Positions 24,288 to 32,252 of a DNA stretch of 64,000 nucleotides are shown here, one piece after another. Both the position numbers and the translations under genes were made by a program. The number at the start of each line of letters is the position of its first letter. Position 1 is the stretch's first letter. The stretch covers positions 62,001-126,000 of the forward strand of contig JASJDC010000007.1 in NCBI GenBank assembly GCA_030065235.1, read 5' to 3'. The DNA is from Alphaproteobacteria bacterium. GTDB lineage: Bacteria; Pseudomonadota; Alphaproteobacteria; UBA8366; Aestuariispiraceae. Under the pieces are notes generated by a model, which was not told the DNA's origin, ran no database searches, and worked only from the letters and a program-made list of their open reading frames with translations.

Positions 24288-24737
24288 ATGAAGGTGGAAG
24301 GACCTCGATCGTCGCAATCCGTTTCCGGTGCGAAAAAGGCGGGCGCGGCGAAGAAATCCGGCGGGGCCTCCTTTTCCGATGCTCTGTCCGAGACCGGTTC
24401 GGCGGAGGCCGGGGAGGCGTCGGCTCAGGCCGGGGCGGCGGGACCCGCGAGCGCCGTTGATGCGCTTCTGGCGCTTCAGGAAGTCGATGCGGCGGGCGAC
24501 GCGACATCGGGTCGGAAGAATCGGCGGGCGATCGCGCGGGGCCAAGAAATACTGGACGGGTTGGAAGAGATCCGCACGGGCCTCTTGCTTGGCGCCATAC
24601 CCATAGAGAAATTGGAGCGACTGGCCGCAGTCTCAGCCGAGCGTGGACAGGCCGTGGACGACCCGAAATTGGCCTCGATCCTGGCCGATATCGAATTACG
24701 GGCGCGTGTCGAACTGGCCAAATACCGCAGTGCATAG
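24288..24737 (+). CDS. fliX: FliX, flagellar assembly regulator
   Basis: The 149-residue product has a low-complexity Lys/Ala/Ser-rich N-terminus, then the FliX domain: VDALLALQEVD, RGQEILDGLEEIRTGLLLGA and the C-terminal ILADIELRARVELAKYRSA. In Caulobacter, FliX couples basal-body assembly to activity of FlbD, the sigma-54 activator of class III/IV flagellar genes. I start at ATG 24288 (MKVEGP) after GGAAAGG; an in-frame ATG at 24258 lacks a ribosome site. It is divergent from the sigma-54-driven flgI operon. Confidence 0.92.
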   Translation: MKVEGPRSSQSVSGAKKAGAAKKSGGASFSDALSETGSAEAGEASAQAGAAGPASAVDALLALQEVDAAGDATSGRKNRRAIARGQEILDGLEEIRTGLLLGAIPIEKLERLAAVSAERGQAVDDPKLASILADIELRARVELAKYRSA

Positions 24738-24795
24738 CTCGGTTTTTTGATTGATCGCGGCGCTCCGCGACACATTACCGCAAATAAAATCGTCG

Positions 24796-24824
24796 TTGTG
24801 TTTCGCATAAGGACGTCATATACA
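24796..24824 (+). promoter_or_regulatory. Candidate sigma-70 promoter of dksA
   Basis: TTGTGT (24796-24801), a 17-base spacer and TATACA (24819-24824) fit a housekeeping promoter about 60 bases before the dksA ATG. Confidence 0.5.
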
Positions 24825-24884
24825 CCGCGCCGGCGGGAGCGGGATAAGTTCTCGACGATCTGGGAAGGCGTTTAGGAGTTCGGT

Positions 24885-25355
24885 ATGACGACTGGCCAAA
24901 CCGCGCAAAATTCTGAAGAATCAAAACCGTCTTTTTCAGCGACTCTTCTTCCTCCTGATTATCAGCCAAGAGACGATGAAGAGTTCATGAACCCGCTCCA
25001 GTTGGAGTATTTCAGGCAAAAATTGCTGCGGTGGCGCGAGGAGCTGGTCGCCGAAAGTTCGGAAACCTTGGAGAGCATGCAGCAGGAAAACCTGGCGCAG
25101 CCCGACCTAACCGACCGCGCCAGCATGGAGACCGACCGGTCGATTGAGCTCCGCACCCGCGACCGCGAACGGAAGCTGATCTCAAAAATCGACGACGCAT
25201 TGCAAAGAATCGCCGAGGGCGAATACGGCTATTGTGAGGATACGGGCGACCCGATCTCGATCCGTCGGCTTGAAGCCAGGCCGATCGCCACCCTGTCCCT
25301 AGAAGCGCAAGAGCGCCATGAGAAGGCGGAGCGGACGCGTCGCGACGACCTGTAG
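24885..25355 (+). CDS. dksA: DksA/TraR-family transcription factor
   Basis: The 156-residue product has the DksA layout: an N-terminal helix (NPLQLEYFRQKLLRWREELV), a coiled-coil region with RASMETDRSIELRTRDRERK and the C-terminal globular module GEYGYCEDTGDPISIRRLEA. Only one of the four zinc cysteines of E. coli DksA remains (CEDT, then ATLSLEAQ), so zinc binding is unlikely; this is common in alphaproteobacterial DksA. It binds RNA polymerase's secondary channel with ppGpp to tune rRNA and amino-acid promoters. TTAGGAG precedes the ATG, and a terminator follows 35 bases after the stop. Confidence 0.93.
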   Translation: MTTGQTAQNSEESKPSFSATLLPPDYQPRDDEEFMNPLQLEYFRQKLLRWREELVAESSETLESMQQENLAQPDLTDRASMETDRSIELRTRDRERKLISKIDDALQRIAEGEYGYCEDTGDPISIRRLEARPIATLSLEAQERHEKAERTRRDDL

Positions 25356-25389
25356 TCGCGCGAGATAGCCAGCGCACGTACCACGAAAC

Positions 25390-25418
25390 CGGCCGGGCGC
25401 TCGCTCGGCCGTTTCTTT
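25390..25418 (+). terminator. Intrinsic terminator of dksA
   Basis: CGGCCGGGC-GCTC-GCTCGGCCG forms a 9-bp stem (one G-T pair) with a 4-base loop, followed by TTTCTTT. It is 35 bases after the dksA stop. Confidence 0.8.
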
Positions 25419-25462
25419 GTGCATAGCGGCCCGCCGCATGCGCGTCCTGTTCTACAAACGAA

Positions 25463-25489
25463 CGCCCCCCGATCAATGACCGGGGGGCG
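25463..25489 (-). terminator. Terminator hairpin of the flgF-flgG-flgA-flgH operon
   Basis: CGCCCCCCG (25463-25471) pairs perfectly with CGGGGGGCG (25481-25489) over a 9-base loop. On the minus strand it is followed by TTCGTTTGT. It lies in the convergent 391-base gap between dksA and flgH. Confidence 0.65.
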
Positions 25490-25746
25490 CCGCATTATGG
25501 ATCTACGCCAGCGAGAGGAGAGACGAGAGAGGAGAGGAGAGTGCGGACGTAAACCCATCTGAAAGCAGGCGCACCTGCAATTGATCCAACCCCGGTTTCT
25601 CTCGCGGTCCGAGAAGGCGTTCCGCCCTTCTGCTCGAACCGTCTCTCCATGCGCGGAATTGGGTGATCGTTCTAAACCATGTCGCGTCTTTTCCTTGCGC
25701 GTTCCTGAAAAATCCTATGCACGCATCGTGCCGGTTTCCGCCGCGA
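25490..25746. other. Non-coding 3' region of flgH with pyrimidine tract
   Basis: No gene is supported here. Its notable part is 25513-25541, which on the flgH mRNA strand is an almost pure C/U run (one G). It sits 23 bases before the terminator hairpin. About 200 bases between the flgH stop and this tract show no clear structure. Confidence 0.5.
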
Positions 25747-26541
25747 TTAGAATGGCATGATAATATCGATGACCTGCGATCCGTAACGCGGTTGTTGGAA
25801 GTCGGTGATGTGGCCGCGGCCGCCATAAGCCAAACGAGCCTCAGCGATCTGATTGTAGTTGATCGTATTGCCGTTGGTGACGTCCTGCGGCCGGATCACG
25901 CCGGCGATCTGCAATTCGCGCACCTCGAAGTTGACGCGCGTTTCTTGCCGGCCATGGATGACAAGATTGCCGTTCGGCAGAACCTGACTGACGACCGCTG
26001 CAATCTGAAGTTCAATCTCTTCTTCGCGGTCGATCACGCCAGATCCGAAGTTCGAGGTGGAACTGTTCGTTCCCAGAAGATTCGGCGGGTCTACGGCCTC
26101 AGGCAGAATTGCATCCAGCGCGTCTTCATAGCCGAGCAGATTGTCGATGCCGACATCTTCGCTGTTGGTGCGATTCCGGGTCGTCGTATTCTCCAGTTCG
26201 GCCTCGTCGTCGATGCTGATGACGACCGTGACGATATCGCCGACCTGCGAGGCCCTGAGGTCCTTGAAGAAGGCGCGCGAGCCCGGTCGCCAGAGCGAAT
26301 TGGGCGTACGGCGCGCAACCTGCGGCGCCGGCATCGGCAGGCTGACCGGTTTGTAGTTCGGGTCGTGGGTCGGATTCTGAACCGCCGAGAGTTCCGGCGT
26401 CCGGCCCACTTGCGTCATCCGCGACAGCCCATTGCATCCGACCAGAACGACAGACGCCAGCAGCAGCGCCCCGAAACGCGCCGCCGACCGACGGCCGGTT
26501 TGTTGCGGGGGTCTTTGTATTGGGCGATGCATATCTCTCAT
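25747..26541 (-). CDS. flgH: FlgH, flagellar L-ring lipoprotein
   Basis: The 264-residue product has a type II signal with lipobox LVGC (Cys36), so the mature protein is anchored in the outer membrane. FlgH signatures follow: NSLWRPGSRAFFKDLRASQVGDIV in pieces, VVSQVLPNGNLVIHGRQETR and the C-terminal DFQQPRYGSQVIDIIMPF. It forms the L-ring around the rod. A second in-frame ATG three codons downstream is possible. It lies 42 bases after flgA and ends the operon. Confidence 0.96.
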   Translation of the reverse strand: MRDMHRPIQRPPQQTGRRSAARFGALLLASVVLVGCNGLSRMTQVGRTPELSAVQNPTHDPNYKPVSLPMPAPQVARRTPNSLWRPGSRAFFKDLRASQVGDIVTVVISIDDEAELENTTTRNRTNSEDVGIDNLLGYEDALDAILPEAVDPPNLLGTNSSTSNFGSGVIDREEEIELQIAAVVSQVLPNGNLVIHGRQETRVNFEVRELQIAGVIRPQDVTNGNTINYNQIAEARLAYGGRGHITDFQQPRYGSQVIDIIMPF

Positions 26542-26583
26542 GCCTCTGTTCCTTCTTCCAGGCGGGCCAAATGCGGCGCGCCG

Positions 26584-27708
26584 TCAGCGTCTCGCCAAGA
26601 GCGCGCTGTCTTGCACGGCGCCGAGCGTTGGCGTGGCGATCGCCGCGGCCGACGGTCCGGTCACGACCACTTCGAATGACCGATTGCTCTCGGTGTTCAT
26701 CACGCGGATCACTTCGTTCATCGCGCCATCCTCCATCGCCTTGGCGCGTGCGGTCAGATGCATGTTGCGCATCCGAAGCGTAACCGTGACCAGCCCGCCT
26801 TTCTCGACCAGGATTGGCGGCTCGATCGCGTTGCTGGTGATCAGGCGGCCTTGGATCAGCGTCGATTTCGCGCTCATCCCGACGAGTTCGGAGATGTCGA
26901 GGATGGCGTTGGAGGCGACCAATCGGCGGCGCATCGGCCGCATGACCAGATCGCGCTCTTCGATGATCTCCCCGCGCATCACACGTTCGGCCGGGACCGG
27001 GGCCAGCACCAAATGGTAGATCTGACCGGTGATTGAGAGTCGCGTGTCCCTGCCGCCTGCCGTCGGCGCTGTGATCATGGCGCTGAAGCGGTCGGTCCTG
27101 GGATCGATTTCCAACCGTGACACAGTGACTCTTGGGTCTGACCCGGGCGGCAGATGCAGCGCCTCCAGCCGTGTGTCCATAACGGTCTCGATCGTGTCGC
27201 CCTGCCCCGCTTGGGCGCCGGCTGCGCCAAAAAGATGCACCGCTGCGGCTGTCTGGATTTGCCGCTCCACCGACTCCCGACTGACGACGGTGCTGCGGCG
27301 CGTGACCTCCACTGTGTCGAAGCGGCTTTGCGGCCGCCAGTCGAGATTGAAAGCCTGCGCGACGCGGCCGAGCCAGCGCGCCTCTAGGGTCATATGGCGG
27401 CCTGGCTTGGGTGCGTTGGCGATAACACGGTCGGCGTTCCGTCCCGCGCCGGTGAAGACATCGCCAAGGCGAATACGCTCGCCGTCGATCTCTACCTTTT
27501 GATTGAGCGAAACCGGCGCCGTCGTCTCCGACTGGGCGCTTGTGTTCCGACGGTCCAGAGAGGCGGCGTTCGCCGTGCAGTTCGCGCTCAGCCAGCCGGC
27601 CGCCGCCAAGGCCAGAGCGGTCGTCCTGAAGAGTTTGCGGCCGCGCTGTGAGGGCTTGTCGGGAGGGCTCGAGCCGTTGGTTGGAGTCTGTACAGTTGCT
27701 CTCTTCAT
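26584..27708 (-). CDS. flgA: FlgA, P-ring assembly chaperone
   Basis: The 374-residue product has a signal-like hydrophobic stretch near residues 28-48 (LFRTTALALAAAGWLSANCT) and a C-terminal SAF/FlgA module: RVMRGEIIEERDLVMRPMRR, IQGRLITSNAIEPPILVEKG and TLRMRNMHLTARAKAMEDGA. FlgA is the periplasmic chaperone that helps FlgI form the P-ring. The N-terminal region is longer than in enteric FlgA. It is third in the flgF-flgG-flgA-flgH operon. Confidence 0.94.
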   Translation of the reverse strand: MKRATVQTPTNGSSPPDKPSQRGRKLFRTTALALAAAGWLSANCTANAASLDRRNTSAQSETTAPVSLNQKVEIDGERIRLGDVFTGAGRNADRVIANAPKPGRHMTLEARWLGRVAQAFNLDWRPQSRFDTVEVTRRSTVVSRESVERQIQTAAAVHLFGAAGAQAGQGDTIETVMDTRLEALHLPPGSDPRVTVSRLEIDPRTDRFSAMITAPTAGGRDTRLSITGQIYHLVLAPVPAERVMRGEIIEERDLVMRPMRRRLVASNAILDISELVGMSAKSTLIQGRLITSNAIEPPILVEKGGLVTVTLRMRNMHLTARAKAMEDGAMNEVIRVMNTESNRSFEVVVTGPSAAAIATPTLGAVQDSALLARR

Positions 27709-27774
27709 CGTTCCTCTCCGCTCTGTCGCGGTCTCTCTTACCCTGGCGCCGCTAGCCGGGTCCTAGCCTGCGCG

Positions 27775-28560
27775 CTAGCGGATGTTGGACGCGGTCTGCA
27801 GCATCTGGTCGGAGGTCTCGATCACTTTCGAGTTCATCTCATAGGCGCGCTGGGCGGAGATCAGGTTCGTGATCTCCTCAACGACATTGACGTTGGAGGT
27901 TTCCAGGAAGCCCTGCTGCAGGCGGCCGAAACCGTCATCGCCGGGGTTTCCGGTGTTCGGGCCGCCGGACGCCGTCGTCTCTTGGAAAAGGTTGTCGCCA
28001 AGTGCGATCAACCCGCCTTCATTCTGAAAGGTCGTCAATTGCAACTGCCCGATATTGGTCGGATCGGTCTGTCCGTCCTGGCTGACCAGGACCTGGCCGG
28101 TCGCATCGATCGTGATGTCGATGGCGTCCTGCGGCACCGTCAGCGCCGGCGACACCTCGAACCCGTCGACGGTGACGATGGTGCCGTCATCGCTGAGCTG
28201 AAAGGCGCCGGCGCGGGTGTAGGCGCTGTCGCCGTTCGGCAGTGTGATCTCGAAATAACCCTCGCCATTGATCGCGACATCCAGCTCGTTTTCCGTGAGG
28301 GTCAGGTTGCCCTGTTCGGTGATGCGGTATACGGCCGCGGTCTTGACGCCCAGCCCGATCTGCACGCCCGTCGGCACAATCGTTCCGGAATCTGACGAAT
28401 CCGAGCCGACCCTGCGCTGGTTCTGATAGAGCAGATCCTGGAACTCAGCCCGCCGTCGCGTATAGGCGGTGGTGTTTAGGTTCGCGATATTGTGCGCAAT
28501 GACTTCAACATTCAGTTGTTGAGCCAGCATGCCCGTCGCGCCAACAGATAGTGCTCGCAT
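27775..28560 (-). CDS. flgG: FlgG, distal rod protein
   Basis: The 261-residue product is standard FlgG length. It starts MRALSVGATGMLAQQLNVEV with IAHNIANLNTTAYTRRRAEF, the rod/hook N-terminal motif, and ends in NVNVVEEITNLISAQRAYEM and QMLQTASNIR. The ribosome site AAAGGAG lies 6 bases before the ATG. FlgG builds the distal rod through the P- and L-rings. It follows flgF by 74 bases. Confidence 0.97.
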   Translation of the reverse strand: MRALSVGATGMLAQQLNVEVIAHNIANLNTTAYTRRRAEFQDLLYQNQRRVGSDSSDSGTIVPTGVQIGLGVKTAAVYRITEQGNLTLTENELDVAINGEGYFEITLPNGDSAYTRAGAFQLSDDGTIVTVDGFEVSPALTVPQDAIDITIDATGQVLVSQDGQTDPTNIGQLQLTTFQNEGGLIALGDNLFQETTASGGPNTGNPGDDGFGRLQQGFLETSNVNVVEEITNLISAQRAYEMNSKVIETSDQMLQTASNIR

Positions 28561-28634
28561 GAACTACTCCTTTTTCGATCGCCCGCCGGAGGGCTCTCGC
28601 CTCTTTGCTTTTTTCAAACACGCGCCGCTCGGCG

Positions 28635-29354
28635 TCAGATCGGTCGGCCGATCTTGTCGATCATCTCCCGCACCCGCCGATCCTCCTGGTCCATGAACCG
28701 TTTGGAGGAGGCGTGCGCGCGAGAAATCCGGATCATTTCGGTCAATTCCTCGACGGCGACCACATTCGACTGCTCCAGCCCGCCTTGCACCATCTGCGGC
28801 TCGGCGACATCGGTCGGCGGCTGAAGCGAGCTATACAGGCCGTTTGCGGCGCGACGCATTTCTTGCGGGTTTTCGAACTCGACAAGGCGCAGGGCCCCGA
28901 TGACGCCGTCTTCCGTCGAGACAGTCCCGTCGGTCGCGATGGTGATGTCGGTCTGATCCTCCGAAATGGTCAGCGGGCCGCCATCGCTCTGAACCGCATG
29001 GCCCTCGTTATTCACGAGCACCCCGTTCGCATCGAGCTGGAACCGGCCGTGGCGCGTGTAGCGTTCGCCTTGCGGCGTCTCGACCACAAAATAGCCCGGC
29101 CCTGTGATCGCGACATCGAACGGATTTCCGGTGGTCTTGATCGGGCCGTCGGCCAGATTGCGGGCGGTGCCGACATCCTGCGTATAAGACAGAGCCGGCG
29201 CCCGGTCCTGCGGGTCGATCAGGAACTCGCGAAAGATCAATTTCTCCGCTTTGAAGGACGGCGTGTTCAGGTTAGCCAGATTGTTGGCCACGATATTCAA
29301 TTGCTGTTCAAGACCGCGGCGCTTCGACAGCGCGATAAACACCGAGTTCGTCAT
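28635..29354 (-). CDS. flgF: FlgF, proximal rod protein
   Basis: The 239-residue product has the rod motif NIVANNLANLNTPSFKAEKL near the start and ends EELTEMIRISRAHASSKRFM. Length and internal motifs (GPGYFVVETPQGERYTRHGR) fit FlgF. A strong sigma-54 promoter lies 65-80 bases upstream and should drive flgF-flgG-flgA-flgH. It is divergent from fliL. Confidence 0.96.
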   Translation of the reverse strand: MTNSVFIALSKRRGLEQQLNIVANNLANLNTPSFKAEKLIFREFLIDPQDRAPALSYTQDVGTARNLADGPIKTTGNPFDVAITGPGYFVVETPQGERYTRHGRFQLDANGVLVNNEGHAVQSDGGPLTISEDQTDITIATDGTVSTEDGVIGALRLVEFENPQEMRRAANGLYSSLQPPTDVAEPQMVQGGLEQSNVVAVEELTEMIRISRAHASSKRFMDQEDRRVREMIDKIGRPI

Positions 29355-29418
29355 CTCTTCTCTCCGTGGCGCGATGGGACGGGTCCCCGGCGCCGGCTAC
29401 TCTCTCCGCCCTGGTATC

Positions 29419-29434
29419 AGCAAAGCGTGTGCCA
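29419..29434 (-). promoter_or_regulatory. Sigma-54 promoter of flgF-flgG-flgA-flgH
   Basis: On the minus strand the sequence reads TGGCACACGCTTTGCT, with perfect TGGCAC and TTGC at the right spacing. It lies in the 362-base divergent gap to fliL, giving a leader of about 55 bases. Confidence 0.85.
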
Positions 29435-29626
29435 GCCGGAAAGGCCCGGAGAACTGGGGTTTTTTCGCCTTGCGCGGCATGGCCCCAATCTTTGGCGGTG
29501 AAAATTGCAGGGCGGCGGGGCAGTTGTTTCCGCGCAGACCCGAAGAGGTCAGCGGGCCCTGACGCTGTCACGCCGGTCTCAGACCGCGCCGGGTCTCCGT
29601 AGAAAAGAAGACGCCCGCAGCGGCAA

Positions 29627-29655
29627 TTGAGCGAATCCGGGCTATATCATATAAG
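29627..29655 (+). promoter_or_regulatory. Sigma-70 promoter of fliL-fliM
   Basis: TTGAGC (29627-29632), a 17-base spacer and TATAAG (29650-29655) are good housekeeping hexamers, 62 bases before the fliL ATG. This fits an early flagellar class, unlike the sigma-54 genes opposite. Confidence 0.6.
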
Positions 29656-29716
29656 ACAAAGGGGAATCGTCGCGGTGCGGCGACCGGCGGTTTAGTTCGG
29701 CGAACGCAGGATCGGA

Positions 29717-30241
29717 ATGGCTGAAGCGGAAGCGGTGGACGGCGTCGAGGACGGCAAGAAGAAGGTCGGCGGCAAAAAGCTGGTCCTGTTCATCGTGCTG
29801 CCTTTACTCATTTTGGCTGGGGCCGGAGTCGGCGTCTATATGAGCGGTCTTTTGGACCCTCTGATCGGCGGCGATCAGGCGATGGAGGCCGACGGCGAGG
29901 CGGAGGAGGAAGAGGCCGAGCCCCTTGTCGCGACCCCCGGGGCCTATCTTGAAGTTCCGGAAATGCTGGTCTCGTTGCGCTCGTCGGGGCGCAAGCAGCA
30001 GGTGCTCAAGCTGCAAATCAATCTCGAGCTCGAGTCGGCGGAGGATCTGGCGACGATCGAAGGGTTCATGCCCAAGATCCGCGACAATTTCCAAGTCTTC
30101 CTGCGCGAGTTGCGCGTCGAGGAGTTGGAGGGCAGCCAGGGGATCTACCGGGTCAAAGAAGAAATGCTGGCGCGGGTGAACGAAGCGGCGCATCCGATGA
30201 AGGTGCGCGACGTTCTGATCAGCGAGTTCATCATACAATAG
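29717..30241 (+). CDS. fliL: FliL, basal-body-associated stator protein
   Basis: The 174-residue product has one transmembrane helix (about 20-42, KLVLFIVLPLLILAGAGVGV), an acidic linker (about 55-70) and the periplasmic FliL fold (AYLEVPEMLVSLRS, LKLQINLELES, then DVLISEFIIQ at the end). FliL surrounds stator units and stabilises torque. It is followed 90 bases later by fliM. The start follows AGGATCGGA. Confidence 0.93.
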   Translation: MAEAEAVDGVEDGKKKVGGKKLVLFIVLPLLILAGAGVGVYMSGLLDPLIGGDQAMEADGEAEEEEAEPLVATPGAYLEVPEMLVSLRSSGRKQQVLKLQINLELESAEDLATIEGFMPKIRDNFQVFLRELRVEELEGSQGIYRVKEEMLARVNEAAHPMKVRDVLISEFIIQ

Positions 30242-30331
30242 ACGCGCGCGCGCCTCCGCTGCGATGCGGATGGGCTGGAACTTGCAAGGCGCGGCGCTGT
30301 TACGGGACGGCAGGTCAATAAAGAGCGGTTC

Positions 30332-31429
30332 ATGAGCGACGAAGACGAAATCACCAAACAAATGGAGGCGATGGCGGACGCGGGCGCCGATGCGGGCCAG
30401 GGCGATGACGGCGACGCCTTGGCCGATGAATGGGCGGCGATGGCCGAGGATGACGGCGACATGGGCGCGGCCTCCGCCCGGGTCCTGAACCAGGATGAAA
30501 TCGACAGCCTGCTTGGTTTCCAAGAAGGCGACGGCGACGGCAGCCAGTCGGGCATCGAGGCGATTATCGATAGCGGCATGGTCTCCTACGAGCGCCTGCC
30601 GATGCTCGAGATCGTCTATGACCGTTTGGTCCGGATGATGTCGACCAGCCTGCGGAATTTCACCTCGGACAATGTCGAGGTCAGCCTCGACAACATCACC
30701 TCCATCCGCTTCGGCGACTATTTGAACTCAATCCCGCTGCCGGCGATGCTGACCGTGTTCAAGGCCGAGGAATGGGACAATTACGGGCTGATCACGGTCG
30801 ACAGTTCGCTGATCTATTCGATCGTCGATGTCCTGCTCGGCGGCCGTCGCGGCACAGCGGCGATGCGGATCGAGGGCCGGCCCTACACCACGATCGAACG
30901 CAATCTCGTTGAACGCATGATCAATGTCGTGCTCGCCGATCTCTCCGCCGCTTTCGATCCGTTGTCGTCCGTGACGATGCGTTTCGACCGGCTTGAGACC
31001 AATCCCCGCTTCGCCACCATCGCCCGGCCGGCCAACGCGGCGATTTTGGCGCGCTTGAGGATCGATATGGAGGATCGCGGCGGTCGCCTGGAATTATTAC
31101 TGCCTTACGCGACGCTTGAACCGGTCCGCGAACTCCTGCTGCAAATGTTCATGGGCGAGAAATTCGGCCGGGACTCGATTTGGGAGAACCACCTGGCGAC
31201 CGAGCTCTGGTTCACCGATGTCTCCATCGATGTTGTGTTGGATGAGATGGCCAGCAATCTCGGCACAGTCCTGGAGTGGGAGGCCGGCACCTTTCTGCCA
31301 CTGTCGGCGACCTCATCCTCGCCGGTGCTCTTGCGCTGCGGCAGCGTCCCGATGTTCACCGGTCGGATGGGACAGAAAAGCGGCAATATCGCGGTTCGGA
31401 TCGAAAATAAGGTTGAGGGCGAACCGTGA
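30332..31429 (+). CDS. fliM: FliM, motor switch protein
   Basis: The 365-residue product has an acidic N-terminal extension before LNQDEIDSLLGF (about residues 51-62), the CheY-P-binding motif. The CheC-like middle domain and the SpoA C-terminal domain (SSPVLLRCGSVPMFTGRMGQ) follow. It is about 30 residues longer than enteric FliM because of the N-terminal extension. FliM forms the C-ring that sets rotation direction. It overlaps the next gene by 4 bases (ATGA). No fliN or fliG lies in the window. Confidence 0.96.
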   Translation: MSDEDEITKQMEAMADAGADAGQGDDGDALADEWAAMAEDDGDMGAASARVLNQDEIDSLLGFQEGDGDGSQSGIEAIIDSGMVSYERLPMLEIVYDRLVRMMSTSLRNFTSDNVEVSLDNITSIRFGDYLNSIPLPAMLTVFKAEEWDNYGLITVDSSLIYSIVDVLLGGRRGTAAMRIEGRPYTTIERNLVERMINVVLADLSAAFDPLSSVTMRFDRLETNPRFATIARPANAAILARLRIDMEDRGGRLELLLPYATLEPVRELLLQMFMGEKFGRDSIWENHLATELWFTDVSIDVVLDEMASNLGTVLEWEAGTFLPLSATSSSPVLLRCGSVPMFTGRMGQKSGNIAVRIENKVEGEP

Positions 31430-32127
31430 TCGATTTCTCGAACCTGTCTTTGATCCTCGATCTCGTCGTCGCCGTGCTTCTGGTTGCGGTGATCATCTAC
31501 GCTGTCCGGCTGAACGCAGCGCTGCGGACGATCAAGGAAAGCAAGGCGGAGCTTGAAACGCTCTTGGCTGGCTTCGGCGCTTCGACCGCGCAGGCCGAAG
31601 ACGCGATCCGGCGCATCAAGGAGGCGTCCGGGTCCAACAGCGCCGCGCTGAAAGGTTTGCTGGGCGACGCCGAGACGCTGCGGGACGATCTTTCCTATCT
31701 GATCGAGCGCGGGGAACGGGTTGCCGGGGCCCTTGAGACCGGCGTGACCCGCCGTCGCGAGACGCAGTCCGCTTCAGGACAGGCGGCGCCGCCCGCCGGC
31801 GCCGCCCGAAACCCGCAGCCGGTCGAAAGCGACATCGCGGCTGCGATCGGCGAAGCCCGCCAATTGGCCGCTGGCGGCGATGGGGCGGCCGCCAAGCCGG
31901 CGCCGGGCGGCGCCGGCCTCGGCGCCAAGACGCCGGACTCCGAGGATCGCGCCCTGCTGCGGCGGGCCTTGTCGAGCGCGGACATGGAAGGCGATGCGGC
32001 GCCCAGACTGGCGAAGCCGACGGCGTCCACCGCTGGAGAGGGGGCGGAAGGCCAGGGCCAGGGCGACGGCGAATCGGGGCGGAAGACGAAATCCGCGCTC
32101 TTGCGCGCGCTTCAGGGAATGCGCTAG
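31426..32127 (+). CDS. DUF6468-like membrane protein after fliM
   Basis: The 233-residue product has one N-terminal transmembrane helix (about residues 8-28, LILDLVVAVLLVAVIIYAVR), then a coiled-coil stretch (AALRTIKESKAELETLLAGF to about 100) and a disordered Ala/Gly/Pro/Glu C-terminus. This matches the DUF6468 proteins commonly found after fliM in Alphaproteobacteria; the function is unknown. Overlap with fliM (ATGA) implies coupled translation and a motor-related role, by inference. Confidence 0.78.
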   Translation: MIDFSNLSLILDLVVAVLLVAVIIYAVRLNAALRTIKESKAELETLLAGFGASTAQAEDAIRRIKEASGSNSAALKGLLGDAETLRDDLSYLIERGERVAGALETGVTRRRETQSASGQAAPPAGAARNPQPVESDIAAAIGEARQLAAGGDGAAAKPAPGGAGLGAKTPDSEDRALLRRALSSADMEGDAAPRLAKPTASTAGEGAEGQGQGDGESGRKTKSALLRALQGMR

Positions 32128-32217
32128 GACTATTTGATTATGCTCATGCACGGTCGATCTACTATGCTCGGCCGGTATGCCGCGCGCTTCGGGCGATGCG
32201 CCGCGCGCCAGGACCCG

Positions 32218-32252
32218 ATGAAGGGTAAAGCCCAATGAAGGGTAAAGGATGA
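32218..32252 (+). repeat. Tandem leader mini-ORFs before the motE-like gene
   Basis: ATGAAGGGTAAAG occurs twice, at 32218-32230 and 32235-32247. Each copy starts a tiny frame: ATG-AAG-GGT-AAA-GCC-CAA-TGA (MKGKAQ) and ATG-AAG-GGT-AAA-GGA-TGA (MKGKG). The second stop overlaps the downstream ATG (ATGA), a coupling arrangement. The repeat could instead just duplicate the ribosome-binding region. Confidence 0.5.

Noticed and set aside
29493-29509. Sigma-54-like TGGCGGTGAAAATTGCA upstream of fliL
   Set aside because: GG and GC are 11 bases apart; sigma-54 spacing of 10 is strict. A good sigma-70 promoter lies nearer to fliL.
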